Positions 51,323 through 60,025 of a stretch of DNA of 64,000 nucleotides are shown one piece after another. Where the stretch lies: assembly GCA_023390905.1 (NCBI GenBank), contig JAEWBY010000008.1:17517-81516 (forward strand), in the 5' to 3' direction. The position numbers and the translations under genes were made by a program. Source of the DNA: Pseudomonadota bacterium (GTDB lineage: Bacteria > Pseudomonadota > Gammaproteobacteria > Xanthomonadales > Xanthomonadaceae). The notes beneath the pieces are model-generated. The model was not told where the DNA came from. It made no database searches and saw only the letters and a program-made list of their open reading frames with translations. The stretch's first letter is position 1, and every line of letters begins with the position of its first letter.

Positions 51323-53785
51323 TCATTGGCAGGCCTCGCAGGCTTCCGGATTCTCCAGCGAGCAGGCGATGGCCTCGGCGGTGCTGTATTCCGGCTTCGG
51401 CGCCGTGGCGGCCGCCGCGCCGACGGTCGTCTTGGCGATCCGCGTGGCCGGTCGCGAGCGCAGGTAATACGTGGTCTTGATGCCCTTCTTCCACGCGTAC
51501 ATGTACATCGACGACATCGCGCCGATATTCGGGCTTTCCATGAACAGGTTGAGTGAAGCCGATTGATCGATGAAGGCCCCGCGGTCGGCGGCCATGTCGA
51601 TCAGCGAGCGCATCGGGATTTCCCACGCGGTGCGGTAGATCGCGCGCAGCGTCGCCGGAATCTGCGCCAAGCCCTGGATCGAGCCTTCCGCCAGCTTGAT
51701 CGCGTCGCGCATCTCCGGCGTCCACTGGCCGAGCTTCTTCAGTTCCTCGACCAGATGGCGGTTGACCTGCAGGAAGTCGCCGGACAGCGTTTCGCGCTTG
51801 AACAGGTTGCTGACCTGCGGCTCGACGCATTCATAGCAGCCGGCGATCGAGGCGATGGTGGCGGTCGGTGCGATGGCGATCAGCAATGAATTGCGCAGGC
51901 CATGCTGGCGGATGCGATCGCGCAGCGCATTCCAGCGCGCGCTGTCCTCCGGCGTCACGCCCCAGGCGTCGAACTGCAGTTCGCCCTGCGCCGCGCGGGT
52001 GTCGGCGAAGGCAGGATGCCGGCCGCGTTCGAGCGCCAGTTCCACCGAGGTATCGAGCGCGTGGAAATAGATCGTCTCGGCGATGCGCGCCGACAACGCA
52101 CGCGCCGGATCGCTGTCGAACGGCAGGCGCAGGCGGAAGAACACGTCCTGCAGCCCCATCACGCCCAGGCCCACCGGACGCCAGCGCAGGTTGCCGCGCC
52201 GGGCCGATTCGATCGGATAGAAGTTCAGATCGATCACGCGATCCAGTTGGCGCACCGCCAGCCGCACGGTTTCGGCGAGCTTGTCGAAATCGAACACGCC
52301 ATCGCCATCGAAATGCCGGGCCAGGTTGATCGATCCCAGATTGCAGACCGCGGTTTCCTCGGCCGAGGTGACCTCCAGAATCTCGGTGCAGAGGTTGGAC
52401 AGATGGATGACGTTGCCCGCGCGCAGGGTCTGGTTGCTGGCGCGGTTGCACTTGTCCTTGAAGGTCATCCAGCCATTGCCGGTCTGCGCGAGCGTTCGCA
52501 TCATCCGTGCGTAGAGATCGCGGGCCTTCACCTGCTTGACGGCCTTGCCCTGCGCTTCGGCCTGCTCGTAGGCGCGCTCGAACGCCTCGCCGTGCAGATC
52601 GGTGAACTCCGGCACGATGCGCGGATCGAACAGCGACCACGGCGCATCGGCTTCGACGCGACGCATGAACAGATCCGGCACCCAGTTGGCCAGGTTGAGG
52701 TTGTGCGTGCGGCGCGCCTCGTCGCCGGTGTTGTCACGCAGTTCGAGGAACTCCTCGACATCGGCATGCCAGGGTTCCAGGTAAACGCATGCCGCGCCCT
52801 TGCGCTTGCCGCCCTGGTTCACCGCGGCGACCGAGGAATCCAGCGTCTTGAGCCACGGCACGATGCCGTTGGAATGGCCGTTGGTGGAGCGGATCAGCGA
52901 ACCGCGCGAGCGCACCCGCGTGTAGCTGACGCCGATGCCGCCGCTGAACTTGGAGAGCTGCGCGATATCGCCGTAGCGCTGGTAGATCGATTCCAGCGAA
53001 TCCTGCGGCGAATCGAGCAGGAAGCACGAGGACAGCTGTTCGTGCGTGGTACCGCTGTTGAACAGCGTCGGCGAACTGGGCAGATAGTCGAGATTGCCCA
53101 TGCGGCGATAGAGCGCCAGCGCTTCAGGCACGTCCTCGCTCAATGCGCAGGCGATGCGCAGGAAGAACTGCTGCGGCGTCTCGATCACCTTGCGCGTGTG
53201 CGGATGGCGCAGCAGGTAACGATCGTAGAGCGTGCGCAGGCCGAAGTAATCGAAGTGCAGGTCCAGCGATGGATCCAGCGCATCGTTGAGCTTGCGCGCA
53301 TTGGTCTGAACGAAATGCAGCAGGCGATCGTTGATCAGGCCCACTTCGTGTCCACGCGTGATCGACTGCGAGAACGCGTGGATTTCCTGGCCGGTCACTT
53401 CCTTGCCGATGCAGCGCGCGAGCAGGCGCGCGGCGAGGCGGCTGTATTCCGGCTCCTCGGCGGTCAGCAGCGCCGCGGTGCGGATCGAGAGCTCGTCGAG
53501 CTCGCGCGTGGTCGCGCCATCGTAGAGGCCGGAGATCGTGCGGGTCGCCACGCGCATCGGATCGATCGCGTGCAGGCCCTCGCAACTGCGCTGGACCGCG
53601 CGCACGATCTTGTTGAGATCGACCGGCTCGCGGCTGCCGTTGCGCTTGGTCACACTCATCGCGGTGGCCGTCGGCGGAGAGGTGAGCAGGAAGCCGGGTT
53701 CCTCGGATGAGGCGGCCTCGGCGGTGGACGCGAGCGCGCCCGGCGGCTCGTCGATCGCCGGGATATCGGTGGATGCGGTGGTCAT
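51323..53785 (-). CDS. nrdA: Ribonucleotide reductase class Ia, alpha subunit
   Basis: Reduces ribonucleoside diphosphates to deoxy forms. 820 residues: an N-terminal extension of about 42 residues, an ATP-cone allosteric domain (about 43-130, VTKRNGSREPVDLNKIVRAVQRSC), and the catalytic barrel with SSCFLLDSP, the radical cysteine in NLCTEI, the partner in AVCNLGSINLA, and the C-terminal redox pair CEACQ. A strong ribosome binding site GGAGG lies four bases before the ATG. Its leader carries a cobalamin riboswitch. Confidence 0.98.
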   Translation of the reverse strand: MTTASTDIPAIDEPPGALASTAEAASSEEPGFLLTSPPTATAMSVTKRNGSREPVDLNKIVRAVQRSCEGLHAIDPMRVATRTISGLYDGATTRELDELSIRTAALLTAEEPEYSRLAARLLARCIGKEVTGQEIHAFSQSITRGHEVGLINDRLLHFVQTNARKLNDALDPSLDLHFDYFGLRTLYDRYLLRHPHTRKVIETPQQFFLRIACALSEDVPEALALYRRMGNLDYLPSSPTLFNSGTTHEQLSSCFLLDSPQDSLESIYQRYGDIAQLSKFSGGIGVSYTRVRSRGSLIRSTNGHSNGIVPWLKTLDSSVAAVNQGGKRKGAACVYLEPWHADVEEFLELRDNTGDEARRTHNLNLANWVPDLFMRRVEADAPWSLFDPRIVPEFTDLHGEAFERAYEQAEAQGKAVKQVKARDLYARMMRTLAQTGNGWMTFKDKCNRASNQTLRAGNVIHLSNLCTEILEVTSAEETAVCNLGSINLARHFDGDGVFDFDKLAETVRLAVRQLDRVIDLNFYPIESARRGNLRWRPVGLGVMGLQDVFFRLRLPFDSDPARALSARIAETIYFHALDTSVELALERGRHPAFADTRAAQGELQFDAWGVTPEDSARWNALRDRIRQHGLRNSLLIAIAPTATIASIAGCYECVEPQVSNLFKRETLSGDFLQVNRHLVEELKKLGQWTPEMRDAIKLAEGSIQGLAQIPATLRAIYRTAWEIPMRSLIDMAADRGAFIDQSASLNLFMESPNIGAMSSMYMYAWKKGIKTTYYLRSRPATRIAKTTVGAAAATAPKPEYSTAEAIACSLENPEACEACQ

Positions 53786-53973
53786 GTGTCCTCCATGCGT
53801 GATGCACGCAGCGGCCCGTCCCTCGCAGGCTGCGGAGGCCGGATGGGACGACCAGAGTGGGAAAGCGGCGTCGCAAGGGCCGCGACGCGCAGACGGACTG
53901 CGGCTGGCCCTGCTTCACCAGCCATCTCCCCCCGGAGACTCCGCGGCCGGCACCGCGCGGTGTGCAACGCGCG

Positions 53974-54160
53974 GCTGTCGGCAGGTCTTCGGACTCATGG
54001 GCACGGAAGGCCGAGCCTTCCTCCTGGACCGCCGCTTCCCAGGGCGCTGAGCCCCAGTGCTGTGTGGCGGGTTCGTTCCCAATTACCGCTGCGGGGCAGT
54101 GCCGGAATGGCGCGAGCGCGTCACCGGCTTCCCGTTTTAATCCGGTGGATAGCAACCGCC
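53974..54160 (-). ncRNA. Cobalamin riboswitch in the nrdA leader
   Basis: Read on the minus strand, the segment has the B12-aptamer order. AAAACGGGAAGCCGGTG comes first, then CCGGCACTGCCCCGCAGCGG (B12-box core), CTGGGAAG, and GAGTCCGAAGACCTGCC near the 3' end (about 53980-54000). The match in all conserved blocks is close. About 190 bases separate it from the nrdA ATG, enough for an expression platform, but I could not settle the alternative stems by eye. High cobalamin is expected to lower nrdA expression, as at other B12 switches. Confidence 0.93.
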
Positions 54161-54175
54161 GGAACCGACGGCCAC

Positions 54176-54204
54176 AAGATAGTGGGGTGGGACGGAAGCG
54201 TCAA
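54176..54204 (-). promoter_or_regulatory. nrdA promoter upstream of the riboswitch
   Basis: On the minus strand TTGACG (54199-54204) and TATCTT (54176-54181) are 17 bases apart. Transcription would begin about 54169, just before the riboswitch. Confidence 0.65.
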
Positions 54205-54260
54205 CACTAGGGAATGGGAATGCCCGGATCATCTCTCGACCCACAGGCGCGACGCACGGC

Positions 54261-54947
54261 TCAGCGCGTGAAGCGCACCGCCGCCAGCGCCTCCTGCAAT
54301 CGCGCGCGCGCGGTGGCCTCATCGAACGGCGGTGTGCGCGGCGGGTCGTAAACCTCCGGCCGGGTGCCGCTGACCAGCAGATCGATCGCATAGCAACGGC
54401 CATGCCGCACCGCGCGATACGACTCCACCCGCAGGTAATGGCTCATGCCCGCATCGCCCGCGCTGAAATGGCGGAACGGCTGGCCGTCGATGCGCACCTG
54501 GTCACTGGCGACCGATTCGGCCGAATCGGCGATGTCCTCGCAGTGTTCGGTTGCGGCAGCCTCGTTGCTGGTGCCGATGCGCAGTTCGGCGGCGGTGACC
54601 GCGTTCGAGCCGTCCAGCACCAGTGCGAGCAGCGGCGTGCCGACGCTGCCGCTTTCGGCATAGGTCTTCCATTCGCTGGCGGCCAAGTAGTCGCGACGGA
54701 AATCGCGGCGCAACGCGAAACCCGGCGTCTGCAATACCGCGATGCCCAGGCTGTCGTCGGCAAACTGCACGCGTGGCGCCTCGCGCGAGGACAGCGGCAC
54801 GCTGGACGCGCCGGTGGTCGTGGCGGGGCGCGTCGCATCGGCCGGCGTCGATGGAAGTGCAGGGGCGGGTTCGGACGGCTCGGCCGCATCGCGGCTGCAA
54901 GCGATCACGCCTGCGCACAGCACGGCCAGCAGTAGTGGAGTCTTCAT
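54261..54947 (-). CDS. Lipoprotein, unknown function
   Basis: A 228-residue protein. Lipobox VIAC (Cys17), then an Ala/Pro/Thr linker (18-55), then a globular domain with no motif I recognise (about 58-228). Two cysteines (in EHCEDIA and GRCYAID) may form a disulfide. It should be lipid-anchored in the envelope. It lies between nrdA (upstream regulatory region, divergent in position but same strand) and tatC on the minus strand. Confidence 0.7.
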   Translation of the reverse strand: MKTPLLLAVLCAGVIACSRDAAEPSEPAPALPSTPADATRPATTTGASSVPLSSREAPRVQFADDSLGIAVLQTPGFALRRDFRRDYLAASEWKTYAESGSVGTPLLALVLDGSNAVTAAELRIGTSNEAAATEHCEDIADSAESVASDQVRIDGQPFRHFSAGDAGMSHYLRVESYRAVRHGRCYAIDLLVSGTRPEVYDPPRTPPFDEATARARLQEALAAVRFTR

Positions 54948-55014
54948 CGCGGCACCTGGCAATCCGACAGGCGCGCAGTCTGGCAGCACGTCGATGAAGA
55001 ACCGATCGCGGCGC

Positions 55015-55773
55015 TCAGGCGTCGCTGGGATCCCGCTTGGGCGCGACCCAGCTGGCGGCGATGATGCCGGCCTCGTAGAGCAGGCACATCGGCACGGCCA
55101 GCATCAACTGCGACACCACGTCCGGCGGCGTGACGATCGCGGCCACCACGAAGATGCCGACCACGGCATAGCCGCGCCCCTGGCGCAGTTGGTCCGGCGT
55201 CACCCAGCCCAGCAGCGCGAGGATGACCAGCGCCACCGGCAGTTCGAACGACAATCCGAACGCCAGGAAGATCACCAGCACGAAATCCAGGTATTTCGCC
55301 GGATCCGGGGCAATGGTCACGATGTCCGGCGTGAACATCATCAGGCCATGGAAAACCGCCGGCAGCACGAGGAAGTAGGCGAACGCGCAGCCGACATAGA
55401 ACAGCACGATGGCCGAGAACAGCAGCGGCATCGCCAGGCGTTTTTCGTGACGGTAGAGCCCGGGCGCGACGAAGCCCCACGCCTGGAACAGCAACCACGG
55501 CGCACTGACGAACAACGCGCCGAAGAACGCGAGCTTGATCGGCGCGAAGAAACCGGAGGTCGGCTCGCTGGCGATCAACTGCGTGGCCTGCGATGCCGGA
55601 AGCTGGCTGATCAGCGGAATCGCCAGATGCGCATACAGTTCCTTGGAAAACGGCAGCAGGGCCAGCAGGACCACGCCGAGCCCGAGCAGTCCGCGCATCA
55701 GCCGCGTGCGCAACTCCAGCAGGTGTTCCATCAGGCTGCTTTCGGCCCCGGCTTCAGGCGTTTCTCGAATCAT
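55015..55773 (-). CDS. tatC: Twin-arginine translocase subunit TatC
   Basis: The core of the Tat export channel, which moves folded proteins across the inner membrane. 252 residues with six membrane segments. The conserved N-terminal SLMEHLLELRTRLMR (about 13-27), the FYVGCAFAYFLVLPAVFHGLMMF region and FGLSFELPVALVIL are typical. The 3' end of tatB overlaps its start by 20 bp (55754-55773). It is the last gene of tatABC. Confidence 0.97.
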   Translation of the reverse strand: MIRETPEAGAESSLMEHLLELRTRLMRGLLGLGVVLLALLPFSKELYAHLAIPLISQLPASQATQLIASEPTSGFFAPIKLAFFGALFVSAPWLLFQAWGFVAPGLYRHEKRLAMPLLFSAIVLFYVGCAFAYFLVLPAVFHGLMMFTPDIVTIAPDPAKYLDFVLVIFLAFGLSFELPVALVILALLGWVTPDQLRQGRGYAVVGIFVVAAIVTPPDVVSQLMLAVPMCLLYEAGIIAASWVAPKRDPSDA

Positions 55774-56164
55774 CGCGGCCGTCTGGATCGGAGGTAGGAG
55801 AGGACGCCTGGATATCGTGGCGCGAGGCGAGCACTTCGTCGGGTTGGTCGATGTCTTCGCGCACCGGAGCGGCGTCCTGCACCGAGCTGCGCAGATCGGC
55901 GAACTCGCGTTCGGTCTCGGCGGCGGCTTCGCGCATCTTCCGTTCGGTATCGCGCAGCGCGTCCTCGGTATCGCGCAGGCTGCGCTTGAGCTCGTCGGCG
56001 GCCAGTTCGCGCTCGAATTCGTCCTTCACCGAATGCCACTGCGCGCGCGCGCGGCGCACCCACAATCCCGCAAAGCGGGCCGCCTTGGGCAGCCGTTCGG
56101 GCCCGAGGACGACCAGCGCCACGATGGCGATGATCAGCAGTTCGCCGAATCCGATGTCGAACAT
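55754..56164 (-). CDS. tatB: Sec-independent translocase subunit TatB
   Basis: Part of the Tat signal-peptide receptor with TatC. 136 residues. It has an N-terminal membrane helix (MFDIGFGELLIIAIVALVVLGPERLP, 1-26) and then an amphipathic helix and a long charged region (about 40-100). The glutamate at position 8 in the first helix is typical of TatB. It overlaps tatC by 20 bp and begins 21 bp after tatA. Confidence 0.97.
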   Translation of the reverse strand: MFDIGFGELLIIAIVALVVLGPERLPKAARFAGLWVRRARAQWHSVKDEFERELAADELKRSLRDTEDALRDTERKMREAAAETEREFADLRSSVQDAAPVREDIDQPDEVLASRHDIQASSPTSDPDGRDDSRNA

Positions 56165-56185
56165 GGCGGCAGGACAGCCGCAGGA

Positions 56186-56413
56186 TCAGGGCGTGTTGTT
56201 GCGATCGCGCTCTTTCGACGCGCTGGTTTCATCGCGCCGCGACTGATCGTCCAGGCGCTCGACGGGCTTGTCCTCGTCCTCGCGCATGCCCTTCTTGAAA
56301 CCCTTGACCGCTTCGCCCAGATCGGAACCGACGTTGCGCAGACGCTTGGTGCCGAAAATGAGCAGCACCACGACCAGCACGATGATCCAATGCCAGATGC
56401 TCAAACCGCCCAT
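56186..56413 (-). CDS. tatA: Sec-independent translocase subunit TatA
   Basis: The pore-forming small subunit of Tat. 75 residues: membrane helix (about 4-21, SIWHWIIVLVVVLLIFGTKRL) and amphipathic helix with the FGTKRLRNVGSDLGEAVKGFKKGMREDE motif. The first gene of tatABC on the minus strand. Confidence 0.97.
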   Translation of the reverse strand: MGGLSIWHWIIVLVVVLLIFGTKRLRNVGSDLGEAVKGFKKGMREDEDKPVERLDDQSRRDETSASKERDRNNTP

Positions 56414-56495
56414 GGTGTGCCGCCGTATAAGTCAGTGTGGGCGTCTAGGATAACGCAGGCGCGCGCCCGGATCCGCGAAGCGCGTGCCGTCTGCG

Positions 56496-57383
56496 TCATG
56501 GCGTGTCGTTGAGCGTCTCGGTGCGGACTTCGCCTTCAGCCACCGGCTGGAAACCTTGCGAGCTTGTGGACGCCGGTGTCTGGCCCAGTGGAGCGGTCTC
56601 GGCCGCAGCCGGCTGCGCAGGCAGGGCACTGGCCGGTTGTGCGGCGACCGGATGCTGCGACGGCGAGGTGCCGCGCGCCGCACGCGCCGCGGCGGTGGCT
56701 TCCTCCAGTTGATCGCGGAAGCCGACCACCGCACTCGACGGCTGGCCGGCGCGGCCCTCGAAGATCGCGCGCGGCGTCCCGGCGCTGCCGTACACGGCGG
56801 TGTTGGCGTCGTCGTCGATCTGCAGGACCGCGCCGTCGAGCGCGACACCGGCGAACAGGCCGCGCGCGCGCGACCACGACCAGATCTCCGCCTTCAGTTG
56901 TCCGTCGGTGGCGGCCACGGCATTGCGGCCGACCGGACCGGCCGCCACGCCGGCGTCCGCGCCGAGGGTGAACTTGCCGTTGACGATGTTGTCCAGGTTC
57001 CGGTCATTGCGGAACACCAGCACGATGTCGGAGGACTGCACGCCGGCCTGGAAGCCGATGCTGCCGCCGGTGAGCTTCACGAACACCGGCTGGGACCACG
57101 TGCCGTCTGGATTCTTGACCGACATCAGGCCGTGGCCACGCCGCCCGCCGACGACCAGTCCGGCCTTCAGGCTGTCGGGCACGACGACGATCGCGCGGGC
57201 TTCATCCAGCAGCTTGTCCGGAATGCTGTCCTCGGGCATGCGGCGGATCTCATCGAGCACGCGAACCGCGTTGGTGGCGCGCTCATCCTCCTTCTGGCCG
57301 GCGAAGGCGGTGCCGGCGAACAGGGCGGCGGCCAGCAGGGTCGCGGCGGGCAGCATCAGCAGGCGGTGGGGGCGGCGCTTCAT
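56496..57383 (-). CDS. SYLF-domain lipid-binding protein, exported
   Basis: A 295-residue protein with a signal peptide (1-28, ALFAGTAFA). A SYLF (DUF500) domain covers about 40-215 (ARAIVVVPDSLKAGLVVGGRRGHGLMSV, GSIGFQAGVQSSDIVLVFRN, LGADAGVAAGPVGR, YSWSRARGLFAGVALDGA-type segments). A Ala/Pro/Thr/Gln-rich tail follows (about 235-295). In bacteria such proteins are periplasmic and function is unclear; SYLF domains bind phosphoinositides in eukaryotes. It is 82 bp downstream of nothing in operon; the tatA gene follows on the same strand. Confidence 0.88.
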   Translation of the reverse strand: MKRRPHRLLMLPAATLLAAALFAGTAFAGQKEDERATNAVRVLDEIRRMPEDSIPDKLLDEARAIVVVPDSLKAGLVVGGRRGHGLMSVKNPDGTWSQPVFVKLTGGSIGFQAGVQSSDIVLVFRNDRNLDNIVNGKFTLGADAGVAAGPVGRNAVAATDGQLKAEIWSWSRARGLFAGVALDGAVLQIDDDANTAVYGSAGTPRAIFEGRAGQPSSAVVGFRDQLEEATAAARAARGTSPSQHPVAAQPASALPAQPAAAETAPLGQTPASTSSQGFQPVAEGEVRTETLNDTP

Positions 57384-57560
57384 CGGCAGGCTCCAGAGGT
57401 GGATTGGCAGCAAAATACTGCAACCGCCTGAAAAATAGGCGTCACCGAATGAATCAGCGCTGACAACTCACATGGATCCGACCGCGCCGACGAACGCGAT
57501 CTCCACCGTGATCGGCCGGTCGTGCGCGCGTAACACCGATCGCCTCTGCCACAATGGCGC

Positions 57561-58529
57561 ATGCCCGACGCACCCCATACCGCACTGATCGCGGTCAACC
57601 TAGGCACGCCCGCGGCGCCCACGGCCACTGCCGTGCGGCGCTATCTGGGCGAATTCCTCCATGACCACCGCGTGGTCCAGCTCAGCCGCTGGATCTGGTG
57701 CCCGCTGCTGCACGGCGTGATCCTGCCGTTGCGCGGACCCAAGGCGGCGCACAAGTACGCGCAGATCTGGTTGCCGGAAGGTTCGCCGCTGGCGGTGCAC
57801 ACGCGTCGCCTGAGCCAGGCCCTGCAACAACGGCTGCCGCAGTGGCGCGTGGTCGATGCGATGCGCTATGGCGAACCCTCGTTGCCGGCGCGCCTGCGCG
57901 AACTGCGCGCGCAGGGGATCGACCGAGTGGTCGTGCTGCCGCTGTATCCGCAGTATTCGACGACGACGACCGAGTCGGTCAAGGACGTGCTCAAGCGTGC
58001 GGCCGGCGATCTGCCCTTGCAGGTGATCGAGGATTACGCGGTCGATGCAGGCTGGCTGTCGGCGATCGTCGGTTCGATCCGCGCCTGGCGCGAGCAGCAC
58101 GGCGCTGGCGAACACCTGCTGTTTTCCTACCATGGCCTGCCGCAGCGGTTGGCGCGCGCCGGTGATCCCTATCCGCAACGGTGCCAAGCCAGCACGCAGG
58201 CGATCGTGCAGGCGCTGGGCCTGCGCGAGGACGAGTGGACGCTGACCTATCAGTCGCGCTTCGGCAAGGAACGCTGGCTGGAGCCGGCCACCGACGTCAC
58301 CCTGCGCGCGCTTGCCGCGCGCGGCGTGCGCAAGGTGGATGTGGTGTGCCCGGGCTTCGCGGTCGACTGCCTGGAAACACTGGAGGAAGTCGGCATCGGA
58401 TTCGTCGAGCAGTTCGCCGCCGATGGCGGTGCGCTTCGCTACATTCCCTGCCTCAATGCCGCGCCCGCGCATGCCGATGCGCTGGCCGCACTGGCACAGC
58501 GCACCGCCGAAGAGGCGCAGTGGAGCTGA
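57561..58529 (+). CDS. hemH: Ferrochelatase
   Basis: Inserts iron into protoporphyrin IX, the last step of heme synthesis. 322 residues. LIAVNLGTPAAPTATAVRRYLGEFLHD is near the N terminus. LLFSYHGLPQRLARAGDPYPQRC has the catalytic His (about 195), and YQSRFGKERWLEPATD with a late glutamate in CLETLEEVGIG is conserved. The C-terminal cysteine cluster of mammalian enzymes is not present. It overlaps the next gene's GTG by 10 bp. Confidence 0.96.
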   Translation: MPDAPHTALIAVNLGTPAAPTATAVRRYLGEFLHDHRVVQLSRWIWCPLLHGVILPLRGPKAAHKYAQIWLPEGSPLAVHTRRLSQALQQRLPQWRVVDAMRYGEPSLPARLRELRAQGIDRVVVLPLYPQYSTTTTESVKDVLKRAAGDLPLQVIEDYAVDAGWLSAIVGSIRAWREQHGAGEHLLFSYHGLPQRLARAGDPYPQRCQASTQAIVQALGLREDEWTLTYQSRFGKERWLEPATDVTLRALAARGVRKVDVVCPGFAVDCLETLEEVGIGFVEQFAADGGALRYIPCLNAAPAHADALAALAQRTAEEAQWS

Positions 58530-59380
58530 CTGAGTTCACCGCCGGAGTCGCGATGGGCACCGTGCACGGCCTGCGCGGCGGCACGCCCGGCGCGACGCGC
58601 GTCATCGCGCTGCATGGCTGGCTCGACAATGCGGCTTCGTTCGTGCCCCTTGCGACGCATCTGCGGGACATCGAACTGGTCATTCCGGATCTGCCGGGAC
58701 ACGGACGCAGCGTGCATATCGGACCGGGCGCGGAATACACCAGCGCGGTGGCGGTGAATGCCGTGCTGGATCTGGCCGATGCGCTGGGCTGGTCCGAATT
58801 CGCGGTGCTCGGGCATTCGATGGGCGCGGGCATCGGCAGCCTGCTGGCGGCCTCATCACCGCAGCGCGTGACGAGATTCGTCGCGATCGAAGCCCTGGGC
58901 GGCCTGTCCGAGACCGTCGAACGCACGGCCGCGCGCTGGCAGGAGGCAATCGCCGCCGCGCGCGCGCTGCCCGGCAAACGCCTGCGGCGCTTTCCCGATC
59001 TCGCCGCACCGATCCGCGCACGCATGCAGGCCAACCAGTTGAGCGAGGCCAACGCGCGGCTGCTGGTGGAACGCGGCGTGCGCGAAACCGATGAGGGCCA
59101 TGTCTGGAGCAGCGATCAGCGCCTGACCCTGCCGACGCCGCAGCGGCTGGACGAGGCCCAGATCGCCGCGCTCGTGGCGAGCATCCATTGTCCGGTGCGC
59201 GTCATCTACGCCGCGCCGGCGCAGTCCTACTTTCCCGAACCGTTGCGCAGCGAGCGTGCGCGCATGCTGCCGCAGGGCGAATTGATCATCCTGCCGGGCA
59301 CGCACCACCTGCACATGGAAGATCCCGCCGCCGTGGCGCAGGCCATCGGCGATTTCTTCGGCCCGACGGCGATCGCCTGA
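58520..59380 (+). CDS. Alpha/beta-fold hydrolase
   Basis: A 286-residue hydrolase: HGWLDNAASFVPLATHL (oxyanion region), nucleophile elbow GHSMGAG with Ser100, and a late His in PGTHHLHMEDP (about 263-266). The start is a GTG (58520-58522) with AGAGG five bases before it, overlapping the end of hemH. It is of the serine-hydrolase/epoxide hydrolase-like type; the substrate is unknown. It is probably co-transcribed with hemH. Confidence 0.9.
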   Translation: MELTEFTAGVAMGTVHGLRGGTPGATRVIALHGWLDNAASFVPLATHLRDIELVIPDLPGHGRSVHIGPGAEYTSAVAVNAVLDLADALGWSEFAVLGHSMGAGIGSLLAASSPQRVTRFVAIEALGGLSETVERTAARWQEAIAAARALPGKRLRRFPDLAAPIRARMQANQLSEANARLLVERGVRETDEGHVWSSDQRLTLPTPQRLDEAQIAALVASIHCPVRVIYAAPAQSYFPEPLRSERARMLPQGELIILPGTHHLHMEDPAAVAQAIGDFFGPTAIA

Positions 59381-59439
59381 GTGACGCCGGAAGCCGCGCC
59401 GCTGGACCATCCAGCGGGCGGCATGCCGGGATGGATCGT

Positions 59440-59958
59440 TCAGTGGGCCGCCGCGGCCGGTGACTCGGGCGCGATGACCTGCAGGCCCACCGTGACGGTA
59501 TCGCCGTCCGGTTCGGCGTTGAAAGACACCGTCGCCTTGCGCTCGCCCTTCTCGTACGCGAGCAGGCCATCGTTGGCGCTGCCCTGCATCGCCATCGTCT
59601 GCTTCCAGCCTTCCTTTTCCATCATCGCGCGCGCTTCGGCGTAGAGCTTGGCGACCTCGCCCTGCGCGGTCAGCGCCACCAGCTGCGTGTTGTTCATTTC
59701 CATCACGCTGCTCACGGCGTACTGCGCCGGCAGGTAGATGTCCTTGGGGAAAGTCGCCGGCAGCGTGGCCGCATCACCGCCACTGATCTTCATTTCGCCG
59801 TCGTCGGTCTTGATGGTGACCTGTTCGCCGTCCTTGTCGACTTCCACCTCGTGGCCGGTCGCACCCTTGATCGCGGCCTCGGCCAGCGTTTCCTCGGCCG
59901 ACTTCCTGCACGCGGCCAGCGCCAGCACGACGCAGCAAAGCAACAGAACTCCACGCAT
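59440..59958 (-). CDS. Lipoprotein, unknown function
   Basis: A 172-residue protein with lipobox LAAC (Cys17). The mature part begins RKSAEETLAEAAIKGATGHEVEVDKDGEQVTIKTDDGEMKISGGD, an alternating charged, beta-like pattern. It then has a helical stretch (AKLYAEARAMMEKEGWKQTM, about 101-120) and a beta-rich end. No known domain was recognised. It is convergent with the hydrolase gene; the start was chosen by the signal peptide. Confidence 0.75.
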   Translation of the reverse strand: MRGVLLLCCVVLALAACRKSAEETLAEAAIKGATGHEVEVDKDGEQVTIKTDDGEMKISGGDAATLPATFPKDIYLPAQYAVSSVMEMNNTQLVALTAQGEVAKLYAEARAMMEKEGWKQTMAMQGSANDGLLAYEKGERKATVSFNAEPDGDTVTVGLQVIAPESPAAAAH

Positions 59959-60025
59959 TCCCTTTCTCCCATTCTCGATGATCACGGCGGCATGCCGATG
60001 CCAGAAGCAAACGGGACTGGCGCGA

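Noticed and set aside
54165..54205. NrdR box at the nrdA promoter
   Set aside because: The nearest palindrome (CACTATCTTGTG) is two bases short of the usual spacing, and no second box is present.
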